The notes beneath the pieces are model-generated. The model saw nothing but the letters and a program-made list of their open reading frames with translations, did no database searches and had not been told where the DNA came from. Both the position numbers and the translations under genes were made by a program. Positions 33,782 to 42,159 of a stretch of 64,000 bases of DNA are shown here, piece by piece. Source of the stretch: UBA4877 sp002399345 (lineage in GTDB: Bacteria > Bacillota > Thermoanaerobacteria > Thermoanaerobacterales > UBA4877); the NCBI GenBank assembly GCA_036752905.1, contig DAIORT010000002.1, positions 1 to 64,000 on the forward strand, read 5' to 3'. Each line of letters starts with the position of its first letter. The first letter of the stretch is position 1.

Positions 33782-34137
33782 AAAAGATAAGAAAAATGTA
33801 ACAGTACTGATATGATACCTCTAAAGTAGACAAAGTAAATAACCAAATTCTACTTTGGAGGTATTTTTTATTTTATACGTATCATGCTTTTATCTACTAT
33901 TCTCTTCTTAATATGGCATTTATGTATGTATGCATTATTTTTCATGGGACAATCATATTACAGATTAATTATTAATTGTAGTATGCTATTTAAATTTGAT
34001 ATAAATATCCTAGCCGGGTGTATACATAGACTTATTTTTCTTGACGATATTACTTCAATATGCTAAACTAATTTCAAGTTAAACCGTGATAGAGGCAAGC
34101 TATATCTAGAAAAAAATAAAAGAGGAGGTGTAGGGTT
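33782..34137 (+). other. Intergenic region after the dihydroorotase-like gene
   Basis: Contains the hairpin repeat/terminator at 33815-33870. Beyond it, AT-rich sequence holds a 60-codon open frame without RBS, which I do not believe codes. A promoter for the N-acyl-D-amino-acid deacylase is probably here but no convincing -35/-10 pair is visible. Confidence 0.5.
33815..33870 (+). terminator. Terminator hairpin, copy 1 of a repeated element
   Basis: Sixteen-base-pair stem (arms 33815-33830 and 33849-33864, one G-T pair), 18-base loop, followed by TTTTTTATTTTA. The first 42 bases match a second copy at 37131 with four differences, including the loop. Confidence 0.85.
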
Positions 34138-35712
34138 TTGTTTGATTTGGCTTTAAAAAACGGGATCATTGCTGATGGTACGAGAAGTGAGCCATATAAG
34201 GGGAATGTATATATAAAAAATGGCAAAATTGGATTAATTGACAGCCATAATTCATTTGGCAGCAAAAAGGTTTTAGATTGCAGCGGCAATGTCATCTCAC
34301 CGGGATTTATAGATATTCATACACATATTGATGCTTGTCCGTTAAATAAAAAAGAAAAGCAATCATTGCTGAACGAGGGTACAACCTTTGCTCTTGGTGG
34401 AAATTGCGGTATATCATTGATCCCGTCAAATGATGAAAGTAGAAAAGGGATTCAGGATTTTTTTAATAGGACAGTAGAGATCGTGCCTGAAGATAAAAAC
34501 CTTAAAATAAATAATATGAAGGATTATATTAAGCTTACCGAGGGCAAGCCGTTACCAATTAATTACGCATTATTGGTTGGACACGGGACCCTTAGGGCTT
34601 CTGTCATGGGTTTTGAGGATAGGAAACCAACAAAAGACGAATTGGAAAAAATGAAGGCATCATTGGATGAGGAAATGAAAAACGGTGCTTTTGGTATGTC
34701 TTTAGGTTTGATATACCCACCCAGCAGTTATGGTGATGTAGATGAGTTTACAGAGCTTGCCAAAGTAATTAAGAAAAACAATGGTATTTTAAGTGTCCAT
34801 ATGAGGAGCGAATCTACTAAAATATTTGAAGCTGTAAATGAAATGCTTGAGGTTGCAGAAAAATCCGGAGTGCATCTACAAATATCCCACCTGAAGTTAA
34901 TGGGTAAACCTCAATGGGGAAGGTCTGCAGATTTATTAAACAAAATAAATAAGGCAAGAAGTCAAGGTATTGATGTTAATTGTGATCAATATCCATATGA
35001 TGCCTCTTCTACCGGGCTTGCTGCGTTGGTGCCCGATTGGGCATTAAGCGGTGGCAATGACGCAATGCTGGAAAATCTGAAAGCTAAGACCGGCAGACTT
35101 ATAAAAGATATGGAGGATATTTTAGAGATGCGCGGCGGAGCATCGCGGGTATTAATAGCAAGTACACATGATAAGCTGCCGGAGGTTGAGGGCAAAAGAC
35201 TGTCGGAAATAGCTGAAGAGAATAATTCCAACCCGATAGATGAGGCTATAAGGATTTTAATGGGATGCGGCGGCGGAGTTCAGTGTGTGTATTTTTGCAT
35301 GGATTTGGACGATGTATGTAACATAATTAAAGATATGGATATAGCGGTATGTTCTGATTCCACAGATTTTTCTTATGACGTGGATTATAATCCGCATCCC
35401 AGAAATTTTGGGACAATGCCCAGGTTTTTTCAGACTGTCAGAGAAAGAAATATTATGAGTATTGAGGATGCGGTTTATAAGGCTACAGGGCTGCCTGCGA
35501 AAATCTTACATCTGCCTGACAGAGGTGTTTTAAAGAAAGGAAATATTGCGGATATAACGGTATTTAATTACAAAGAAATTACCGATATGTCGACCTATTT
35601 AGAATCGGTTGCTAGGCCTAAGGGTATTACACATGTTTTAATTAGAGGTATACCTGTAATGGAAAATGAAGTGGAAACAGGAAATATGCCGGGGAAAACA
35701 ATTTTAAAATAG
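34138..35712 (+). CDS. N-acyl-D-amino-acid deacylase (D-aminoacylase family)
   Basis: 524 aa, TTG start with AGAGGAGGTG seven bases upstream. N-terminal IIADGTRSEPYKGNVYI strand domain, metal-site GFIDIHTHIDA near residue 55, a Cys/Asn motif GGNCGIS near 85, LRASVMGF-type loop near 160, Lys-containing HMRSE and QISHLKLMG segments near 220-250, and STHDKLPE near 345 are all D-aminoacylase-family marks. It hydrolyses N-acyl (or N-carbamoyl-like) D-amino acids to D-amino acid. It precedes the permease, forming a two-gene unit bracketed by repeat copies at 33815 and 37131. Exact acyl group unknown. Confidence 0.88.
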   Translation: MFDLALKNGIIADGTRSEPYKGNVYIKNGKIGLIDSHNSFGSKKVLDCSGNVISPGFIDIHTHIDACPLNKKEKQSLLNEGTTFALGGNCGISLIPSNDESRKGIQDFFNRTVEIVPEDKNLKINNMKDYIKLTEGKPLPINYALLVGHGTLRASVMGFEDRKPTKDELEKMKASLDEEMKNGAFGMSLGLIYPPSSYGDVDEFTELAKVIKKNNGILSVHMRSESTKIFEAVNEMLEVAEKSGVHLQISHLKLMGKPQWGRSADLLNKINKARSQGIDVNCDQYPYDASSTGLAALVPDWALSGGNDAMLENLKAKTGRLIKDMEDILEMRGGASRVLIASTHDKLPEVEGKRLSEIAEENNSNPIDEAIRILMGCGGGVQCVYFCMDLDDVCNIIKDMDIAVCSDSTDFSYDVDYNPHPRNFGTMPRFFQTVRERNIMSIEDAVYKATGLPAKILHLPDRGVLKKGNIADITVFNYKEITDMSTYLESVARPKGITHVLIRGIPVMENEVETGNMPGKTILK

Positions 35713-35766
35713 AGTTAGCAGGTAGGAAATTTCTGCCACATTAAAAGCGTTGGGGGGAATGTATTT

Positions 35767-37107
35767 ATGGAGCTGGAATTCGGTAAATGGGCAATCATGA
35801 AGGGCCCGTCAATATTGGCATTAATTCCTTTAATAGTTTACATTATTTTAGTTTTTAGAGGTAAAAACAATGTCTCCGGTCTTATGATCGGTATAGCTAT
35901 TGCGGCAGTTCTTATGGGCCTGAATTTAAAAACCCTGGCAGAAGTGTTCCATACGGCACTGGGGTCCACTACGGTTATGATCGGAGTTATCATTCTGGCC
36001 GGGTCCGGTCTTGGCGAGCTTATGACCAAAGCACGTGTAACGCATACGTTGGTCTACTGGATTGTTAAAAAGATTGGTGTAAATACCCAGACGAAAGCAA
36101 AAATAGCGTTAATAGCAAGCTCCATTTTAGTCTGCGGTATGTTAGGCACCCTAGGCGGGGGGAATGCTATAATAGCCCCTGTTATGATTCCGATAATGGC
36201 CTCATTAGGCATAAGCCCGACAGTAGTTGCAACGCTGCTTAAGGTTTCCGGTGAAGTCGGTTTAATACTTGGGCCGCTAACAGGTGTAACACTTATAACC
36301 ATGGAGGTTACTGGGCTTTCTTATGTACAGCTTTTGACTCAGGCTGCCTTGCCTTTTTCCATCGTTTGGTTGATCGGCTCCTGGATCGGTGCTAATAAGA
36401 TTCAGAAGGAATTAGCCGGCAAGGAAGTATATGACTTATCAGAGGATGTAGAGTCTATTGATGCGATGGATATTAAGCCTAAAGAAAAAAGAACTACAAT
36501 TGCTTTTTTGGTTGCCTTTTTTGGGCTTGTAATATATGGAGTAATATCCAAACAAGGTACTGATTATGCCCTTATGGTAATGATTATTTTAGCGGCTGTA
36601 GTAGCGATTTTTGACAGGATTGAAATCGATGAGGCTGTGTCATTAATGAGCAAGGGAATGGCAAGCCAATTTGAGATGTTTTTGATATTCTTAACGATTG
36701 AGGTATTATTAGGTCTTGTAGAAGCAGGAGGAGGGTTTGACGCTCTTGGAAGTTTATTGGGAGGTTTAGCTAAGAATGCAGGTCCTTTTGGCGTATATAT
36801 AACAGCCTGCATTGTAGGAGGATTCGGGATTGAGGCTGCAGCTGTTGCGGAGATACAGATCATAGCCGGGATGTTCGGCGGCCTGGCCACCCAGTACGGC
36901 CTGCCCATGGGTGTATTTGCCACTGCTATTTTGGCTGCAACCAGGCTTACCGGTGCGATGTATCCTACCTCAAATTTTGCTGGGCAGATGGGAACTGCCA
37001 GATCGACAAATACGAAAGACGGTTTGAGAGCTTCTTGGATTGCAGTTGCCTTTACATGGGCCTGGATAATCATCTGGGGACTTATCGGGCCGAAGATATT
37101 AGCATAA
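35767..37107 (+). CDS. Ion-transporter-superfamily permease (GntP/CitM/NhaC-like)
   Basis: 446 aa with about 12 hydrophobic segments. A conserved re-entrant-like motif GGGNAIIAPVMIPIMASLG near residue 128 and a second-half counterpart GGLATQYGLPMG near 370 fit the ion transporter superfamily, in which two inverted halves form a carboxylate carrier. The central loop (about 225-245) is acidic. Pairing with the deacylase suggests uptake of an N-acyl amino acid or similar carboxylate; the substrate is inference. Family assignment within the superfamily is uncertain. GGCCWGGCC at 36880. Confidence 0.75.
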   Translation: MELEFGKWAIMKGPSILALIPLIVYIILVFRGKNNVSGLMIGIAIAAVLMGLNLKTLAEVFHTALGSTTVMIGVIILAGSGLGELMTKARVTHTLVYWIVKKIGVNTQTKAKIALIASSILVCGMLGTLGGGNAIIAPVMIPIMASLGISPTVVATLLKVSGEVGLILGPLTGVTLITMEVTGLSYVQLLTQAALPFSIVWLIGSWIGANKIQKELAGKEVYDLSEDVESIDAMDIKPKEKRTTIAFLVAFFGLVIYGVISKQGTDYALMVMIILAAVVAIFDRIEIDEAVSLMSKGMASQFEMFLIFLTIEVLLGLVEAGGGFDALGSLLGGLAKNAGPFGVYITACIVGGFGIEAAAVAEIQIIAGMFGGLATQYGLPMGVFATAILAATRLTGAMYPTSNFAGQMGTARSTNTKDGLRASWIAVAFTWAWIIIWGLIGPKILA

Positions 37108-37130
37108 AAACCATGTAGCATTTTTATATA

Positions 37131-37184
37131 ATACCTCTGAAGTAGAAAAGGTAAATAACCAAAATCTACTTTAGTAGAAAAAAG
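37131..37184 (+). repeat. Repeated hairpin element, copy 2 (partly degenerate)
   Basis: First 42 bases (37131-37172) match 33815-33856 at 38 positions. The stem is damaged: after the shared TCTACTTT the second arm is replaced by AGTAGAAAAAAGGTACC, so no T run follows. The inner GGTAAATAACC still can fold. It follows the permease stop by 24 bases, as copy 1 follows the dihydroorotase-like gene. Confidence 0.7.
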
Positions 37185-37211
37185 GTACCTGCTCATTATC
37201 CTATTTCATGA

Positions 37212-37238
37212 AAACTGCCACCAAATCAGTGGCAGTTT
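37212..37238. terminator. Convergent-gene hairpin
   Basis: Perfect ten-base-pair stem AAACTGCCAC / GTGGCAGTTT, seven-base loop, between the permease and the minus-strand feo operon. Short T/A flanks on both sides allow use in either direction. Confidence 0.65.
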
Positions 37239-37286
37239 ATAGATGCATATTTTAGATATTGATCCGACTACTGGAAAGAAACGGTA

Positions 37287-37688
37287 TCATTTAGATACAT
37301 TTTTTTTTCTTTCTATATTCATAACCGTATAACTACCGAGACTATTTACTGCAGATCGCAGGTCATCATCATTGACCTCGTATTTCATTCGTACAATTGC
37401 CTGTTTTTGTGGCAGGTCTACCTGTGCCCAAACACTGTCTATAGTATTCAAGGCGTTTTCAATCCTTACGGCACAATTACTGCAAACCATACCGTAGATT
37501 GTAAGTACTGCCATATATGGGTAATGAGCAGGATTTCTGTCAGATACTCTTATGCGTCCGACATTTTGTGAATCTCCGCCACCACAGCATCCTGTTGTGA
37601 GTCTTTTGCGGTAACTTTTAAAAGCATAGATCCCGGCAATTATAATGGCAACGATAACTAATATATAAACATAATTTACGCTTCCCAT
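37287..37688 (-). CDS. Membrane-anchored heavy-metal-associated (HMA) domain protein
   Basis: 133 aa. One N-terminal helix (about residues 6-23), a cysteine-glycine stretch TTGCCGGGD near 31-39, then an HMA ferredoxin-like domain with metal-binding GMVCSNC near 67-73 and a following VDLPQKQA strand. Such domains bind soft metals; here, at the 3' end of the feo operon, iron or copper handling near FeoB is plausible. RBS GGGAGGGG precedes the ATG. Function inferred from context. Confidence 0.78.
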   Translation of the reverse strand: MGSVNYVYILVIVAIIIAGIYAFKSYRKRLTTGCCGGGDSQNVGRIRVSDRNPAHYPYMAVLTIYGMVCSNCAVRIENALNTIDSVWAQVDLPQKQAIVRMKYEVNDDDLRSAVNSLGSYTVMNIERKKNVSK

Positions 37689-37732
37689 TGATTATCCCCT
37701 CCCATTAAACAAATAGGATATAAAGATTAACA

Positions 37733-37972
37733 TTATCGGATATCTTGCCTTTTGGATTTTTTGATTTGGGAACGTACCATGTGTGCATTGGTTTTACTAC
37801 CGTTCTTTTTTAGGCAGTTGCTGCCCATAGGGCAGTTTGCACAGTCATATCCGCAGGAGAGTTTGCCCTCCTTCTTATTCTTTACAATACGGGCTATTAC
37901 GAGAGCAGTAATAACAATCAAGGCGGCAACCACGCCTATATTTGCCAGATTTTTAATTATCCAGTTTAACAT
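37733..37972 (-). CDS. FeoB-associated Cys-rich membrane protein
   Basis: 79 aa. A single membrane helix (about residues 10-30) followed by CGYDCANCPMGSNC near 40-53, the cysteine pattern of the family that sits downstream of FeoB (PF12669). GGAGGCAA precedes the start. Thought to assist ferrous iron uptake; the mechanism is unknown. Gap to feoB is about 75 bases. Confidence 0.82.
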   Translation of the reverse strand: MLNWIIKNLANIGVVAALIVITALVIARIVKNKKEGKLSCGYDCANCPMGSNCLKKNGSKTNAHMVRSQIKKSKRQDIR

Positions 37973-38046
37973 ATTATTGCCTCCTTCCGGTTGATACTAT
38001 ATATATAATATCATTTACCCTTCAGTTTGTGAAAAAATAATAATTA

Positions 38047-40194
38047 TTATACGGTTTGCTCGGCAAGCCTGGCTGATTGATGGTTAGGATCCGGACGAAC
38101 CAGCAGATAGATTATGGCTGTCAATACTGCAAGAGCGGCTATTGTTCCACCACCAAATGCAACCTCTCCCAATAACAATCCACCTATTTGATATACTATC
38201 AGTGATACGCTGTAAGCCATTACATTTTGGAAAATTAAAGCGAACCAGAAGTACTTTTTTGAACCTATTTCCCTAGCCATGGTAGAAATTGCCGCAAGGC
38301 AAGGAGAATCAAATAAATTGAAGAACAGGAAGGACACGGCTGCGATTCCGGTCGGGAAGAACGCTGCAAACTGCGCATGCATAGAAGTTGTATATTCCTC
38401 GACTTCTCCCAATCCGGAGAGAACTCCCATAGTGGAAACAATGGCTTCCTTGGCAGTGAATCCGCTAATTGTTGATGCTACGGCCTGCCATGTGCCAAAG
38501 CCCAGTGGTTTAAAGATCCAGGCAATCAAGCCGCCTATGGTTGCTAAGAAAGAAGACTGGGTATTTACAAGACCAAAAACTCCATTTTGTATGCCGAAAC
38601 TGCCTAAAAACCACATCACGGTGCAACAGAGGAAAAGTATTGTTCCGGCCTTTTGCAGGAACGCCGATACACGATCCCAAACATGAAGCATGACGCCTTT
38701 AAATGATGGGATATGGTATTGAGGTAGCTCCATAACGAAGGGAGCAGGATCACCCGCGAAAATACTTGTCTTCTTTAGAATAATACAGGAGATGATAACA
38801 AGGGCTATACCTGCAAAGTACATCATCGGAGCCATCCACCATGCACCGCCCATCAGAAAGCCAGCTATCAATGCAATAACCGGTAGCTTGGCGCCACATG
38901 GTATAAACGTGGTGGTCATCATTGTCATCCTGCGGTCTTGTTCATCTTCGATTGTACGGCAGGCCATAATGCCGGGAACACCACAACCGGAAGATATAAG
39001 GAACGGTATGAAACTCTTACCTGAAAGCCCGAACCGGCGGAAAACACGATCCATTATGAAGGCTATACGAGACATGTAACCGCAGTCTTCCAATATAGAT
39101 AGGAAGAAAAACACAATAGCCATCTGAGGTGCGAAACCAATTGGTGCCGCAAGCCCTCCCAGGATGCCTTCCACAACAAGGGATACTACCCAGTCGGCCG
39201 CACCTATATTTTCCAAGAAACTTTGTACTCCGGGCTGTATCCATGTACCAAACAGTACGTCATTCGTCCAGTCGGTAACTATACCTCCGACAGTGGAGAC
39301 GGCAATATAATAAACTGCAAACATTACCAGCCCAAAGATAGGAAGCGCGAGCCACCGATTGGTAACTACTCGGTCAATCCTATCTGAAATAGTAGATTTA
39401 CCAGCATTTTTCTTATTATAACATCCCTTTAGTATAGATGCTATATATACATATCTTTCATTTGTGATTATTGACTCTGCATCGTCGCCTAATTCTTTTT
39501 CGGCAGCGTTGATATCCTGACCAATATGATCAAGCAATGATTTGCCCAGATTGAGCCGAGCGATTACCTTTTCATCCCGTTCGAAGATTTTTATAGCATA
39601 CCACCGCTGTTGCTCCTGAGGCAGATTATTGATTGCTGCCTCTTCAATGTGTGCCAGTGCATGTTCAATAGGCCCGGAGAATGTGTGCATAGCGGTGGTT
39701 GCGGGAGAATGCGCCGCACTGATAGCCGCATCGCAAGCCTCGGATATTCCGTCGCCCTTTAATGCGGAAATTTCTACGACTTTACAGCCGAGCCTACGGC
39801 TGAGTTCTGCGATATTTATGTTGTCCCCATTCTTTTTAACCAGGTCCGTCATATTGATGGCAACAACCACTGGGATGCCAAGCTCGGTAAGCTGTGTAGT
39901 CAGATAGAGATTCCTCTCCAAATTGGTGCCGTCTACTATGTTTAAAATAGCATCCGGCCGTTCATTGACCAGATAGTTTCTAGCCACAACCTCTTCAAGG
40001 GTGTATGGGGATAGTGAGTAAATACCGGGCAGGTCTGTTATGACAACATCTTTATGTCCTTTCAGTCTGCCTTCTTTTTTTTCCACCGTAACGCCAGGCC
40101 AGTTGCCCACATATTGATTGGAACCGGTCAAAGCATTGAACAGCGTTGTTTTTCCACTGTTTGGGTTGCCTGCTAAGGCGATTTTCAAGTCCAC
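38047..40194 (-). CDS. feoB: Ferrous iron transporter B
   Basis: 715 aa from GTG 40194, chosen because AAGGAGG is nine bases away; an in-frame TTG at 40200 is only three bases from it. N-terminal G-domain: G1 GNPNSGKTT near residue 9, G3 DLPGIYSLSPYTLEE near 54, G4 NMTD near 114; a helical GDI-like spacer follows (to about 265), then eight or more membrane helices with the two Gate-like halves (ISSGCGVPGIMACRT near 405, and a later SGFTAKEAIVS). GTP-dependent Fe2+ uptake. Preceded by two feoA genes and followed by two accessory genes. An inverted repeat (40215-40230) lies just upstream. Confidence 0.95.
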   Translation of the reverse strand: MDLKIALAGNPNSGKTTLFNALTGSNQYVGNWPGVTVEKKEGRLKGHKDVVITDLPGIYSLSPYTLEEVVARNYLVNERPDAILNIVDGTNLERNLYLTTQLTELGIPVVVAINMTDLVKKNGDNINIAELSRRLGCKVVEISALKGDGISEACDAAISAAHSPATTAMHTFSGPIEHALAHIEEAAINNLPQEQQRWYAIKIFERDEKVIARLNLGKSLLDHIGQDINAAEKELGDDAESIITNERYVYIASILKGCYNKKNAGKSTISDRIDRVVTNRWLALPIFGLVMFAVYYIAVSTVGGIVTDWTNDVLFGTWIQPGVQSFLENIGAADWVVSLVVEGILGGLAAPIGFAPQMAIVFFFLSILEDCGYMSRIAFIMDRVFRRFGLSGKSFIPFLISSGCGVPGIMACRTIEDEQDRRMTMMTTTFIPCGAKLPVIALIAGFLMGGAWWMAPMMYFAGIALVIISCIILKKTSIFAGDPAPFVMELPQYHIPSFKGVMLHVWDRVSAFLQKAGTILFLCCTVMWFLGSFGIQNGVFGLVNTQSSFLATIGGLIAWIFKPLGFGTWQAVASTISGFTAKEAIVSTMGVLSGLGEVEEYTTSMHAQFAAFFPTGIAAVSFLFFNLFDSPCLAAISTMAREIGSKKYFWFALIFQNVMAYSVSLIVYQIGGLLLGEVAFGGGTIAALAVLTAIIYLLVRPDPNHQSARLAEQTV

Positions 40195-40214
40195 TGACAA
40201 ATTCCTCCTTTTTA

Positions 40215-40230
40215 GTTAGATCTGTCTAAC
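40215..40230. promoter_or_regulatory. Inverted repeat between feoA and feoB
   Basis: GTTAGA-TCTG-TCTAAC, a perfect six-base inverted repeat with a four-base spacer, 15 bases upstream of the feoB RBS region. It resembles half-sites of DtxR/MntR-type boxes and could be an internal operator. Confidence 0.45.
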
Positions 40231-40266
40231 CTCCTGGAATTAAAAATAGGGGTTTCCCCCATGATT

Positions 40267-40488
40267 TTATTTTATTTCGATCATATCTGCGTCCGCTTTC
40301 CGTATGGAAAGCTCATATCCTCTTACTGTTACTTCTATGGGGTCACCCAGCGGAGCAACCTTGCGGACATATATATTTACTCCTTTGGTTATCCCCATGT
40401 CCATGATACGCCTTTTAACAGCACCTTCACCGCAAAGTTTAATAACTTCTGTGGTTTCGCCGATTTTGGCATTTTTTAAAGTTCTCAT
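40267..40488 (-). CDS. feoA: FeoA family protein (second copy)
   Basis: 73 aa SH3-like protein with KRRIMDMGITKGVNIYV near residue 25 and GDPIEVTVRGYELSIRK at the C-terminal half, the FeoA signature. It supports FeoB-dependent iron uptake. Adjacent to a second FeoA gene (40508), with its own RBS GGGAGGGA. Confidence 0.93.
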   Translation of the reverse strand: MRTLKNAKIGETTEVIKLCGEGAVKRRIMDMGITKGVNIYVRKVAPLGDPIEVTVRGYELSIRKADADMIEIK

Positions 40489-40507
40489 TGATATCCCTCC
40501 CTTATAG

Positions 40508-40720
40508 CTAAATCATGATTTTATTTGCCATTTCTCTGTTTATGGCAATACGGGAATCTTTAATGTTAACGATTATATTGCCACCCATAACGGCAACGAC
40601 GCTTACATTTCCTCCCGCAACAAACCCTATGTCTTCCAGATGCTTTTTGACATCTGGTTTTCCGTTGATTTTGCAGATGATATTTTTCTCACCGATTGTT
40701 GCAAATGTTAGCGGCATCAT
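40508..40720 (-). CDS. feoA: FeoA family protein (first copy)
   Basis: 70 aa. KKHLEDIGFVAGGNVSV near residue 25 and GNIIVNIKDSRIAINREMA toward the C-terminus are FeoA motifs; sequence differs clearly from the 40267 copy, so this is not a recent duplication. First gene of the operon, with GGGAGG upstream and a DtxR-like dyad at 40776. Confidence 0.92.
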   Translation of the reverse strand: MMPLTFATIGEKNIICKINGKPDVKKHLEDIGFVAGGNVSVVAVMGGNIIVNIKDSRIAINREMANKIMI

Positions 40721-40775
40721 GGTATTCCTCCCTTATGTGTATTCTGTAATCATCACGTAATCTTTCTTTTTTGTA

Positions 40776-40797
40776 TTAGTTAGATTACCTTAACCAA
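40776..40797. promoter_or_regulatory. Candidate DtxR/MntR-type operator upstream of the feo operon
   Basis: TTAGTTAGATTACCTTAACCAA is a near-palindrome with half-sites TTAGTTAG and TTAACCAA, similar in length and composition to the TTAGGTTAGCCTAACCTAA DtxR box. It lies 56 bases upstream of the first feoA start, between feo and the DtxR-family regulator gene at 40922. Confidence 0.5.
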
Positions 40798-40921
40798 CTT
40801 AAGTTTAATATCTCTAACCCTATTTGTCAATAGGCGGGATGGTATTTATCTTGATTATTTTATTGGAGTGTGCTAATCTAAAATCATAAGTAGAAGTATA
40901 TGAAAAGACGGTGAGAATGCT

Positions 40922-41293
40922 GTGAAAATATTAAAAGCGTCCGAAGACTATCTTGAAGCGATGCTTATGTTACAGGAAAAGCAGGGTTTTATACGTTCTA
41001 TTGATATCGCTGAAGAATTGGGCGTTACGAAGCCGAGTGTCACATATGCAACAAAACGGCTGCGTGAAAACGGTTATATAACCATGGACAAAGATGGACT
41101 TATTACACTTACCGATTCAGGAATGGAGATTGCTTCCCGGATTTATGAGCGTCATAAGGTACTTACCGAATTTTTTGTTGAACTCGGTGTAGATGAAAAA
41201 ACTGCCCGTGAGGATGCTTGTAAGGTAGAACATGATGTCAGTGTAAAAACTTTCGATGCTATCTGCAGGCATATGGGAATTATGAAAAAGTAA
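40922..41293 (+). CDS. DtxR/MntR-family metal-dependent repressor
   Basis: 123 aa, GTG start with GGTGAG upstream. N-terminal winged HTH (SIDIAEELGVTKPSVTYATKRL near residues 24-45) and a dimerisation domain with EHDVSVKTFDAICRHMG near 103-119 carrying metal ligands; no SH3-like third domain, as in MntR. It senses Fe2+ or Mn2+ and represses uptake genes. It diverges from the feo operon and precedes a ZIP transporter, so regulating one or both is likely. Confidence 0.88.
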   Translation: MKILKASEDYLEAMLMLQEKQGFIRSIDIAEELGVTKPSVTYATKRLRENGYITMDKDGLITLTDSGMEIASRIYERHKVLTEFFVELGVDEKTAREDACKVEHDVSVKTFDAICRHMGIMKK

Positions 41294-41349
41294 AGCTTTG
41301 AAAGAAGAATTCTAATATATTTATAAATTTTATGTCATAGGGGGAAATT

Positions 41350-42141
41350 ATGAACGAGACATTGACAATACTTGTCGGTATCGGCATACCTTTGCTAGGT
41401 ACGACATTAGGTGCGGCAGCAGTTTTTTTTATGAAGGGTGATATGAATCCTAATCTTCAGAAGTTGCTTTTAGGTTTTGCTTCAGGTGTTATGATTGCGG
41501 CATCTGTCTGGTCGCTGCTCATCCCGTCAATAGATATGGAGGAAAAAGCGGGCGGTATTGCATGGCTTCCCGCAACAGTTGGCTTTTTATTCGGCATAGC
41601 ATTCCTACTGCTGCTGGATACGGTCATTCCTCATTTACATGTGAATTCCGATAAACCAGAAGGTAGGCCCAGCGGCCTGGGAAGGACGACTATGCTTGTG
41701 TTTGCCGTGACTTTGCATAATATTCCCGAGGGTATGGCTGTGGGTGTCGTGCTGGCCGGTATGCTTGCAAGAAACGGTGCGGTCATTACAATGGCTGATG
41801 CTTTTGCATTATCAATCGGGATTGCTATACAAAACTTTCCGGAGGGTGCAATCATATCCATGCCTTTGGAGGGCACTGGCCTGTCTAAGGGTAAGTCATT
41901 TTACTATGGTTTTCTATCCGGAGTAGTGGAGCCTATTGGCGCTATTATTACCATTCTACTGACATCCCTTATCACACCAATACTGCCATACATACTTGCC
42001 TTTGCTGCCGGTGCCATGATTTATGTGGTGGTGGATGAACTTATTCCGGAAGCCCAGGCAGGCGAACACAGCAATATTGCTACCATCGGTGTGGCTATCG
42101 GGTTTGCACTTATGATGGTACTTGATGTAGCCCTTGGGTGA
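41350..42141 (+). CDS. ZIP family metal transporter
   Basis: 263 aa, eight hydrophobic segments. The ZIP signature helices contain HNIPEGMAVG near residue 123 and QNFPEGAIISMP near 163, with FASGVMIAASVWSLLIPS near 40-60 and AFAAGAMIYVVVDELIPE near 220-237. Imports divalent metals such as zinc, iron or manganese. Proximity to the DtxR-family regulator suggests metal-responsive control. A second, apparently decayed ZIP-like gene may lie at 1487. Confidence 0.92.
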   Translation: MNETLTILVGIGIPLLGTTLGAAAVFFMKGDMNPNLQKLLLGFASGVMIAASVWSLLIPSIDMEEKAGGIAWLPATVGFLFGIAFLLLLDTVIPHLHVNSDKPEGRPSGLGRTTMLVFAVTLHNIPEGMAVGVVLAGMLARNGAVITMADAFALSIGIAIQNFPEGAIISMPLEGTGLSKGKSFYYGFLSGVVEPIGAIITILLTSLITPILPYILAFAAGAMIYVVVDELIPEAQAGEHSNIATIGVAIGFALMMVLDVALG

Positions 42142-42159
42142 TTATTATGGAGGCAATTG

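Noticed and set aside
33884..34066. 60-codon ORF between the amidohydrolase and deacylase genes
   Set aside because: No RBS, AT-rich composition, and no recognisable features; sits behind a terminator.
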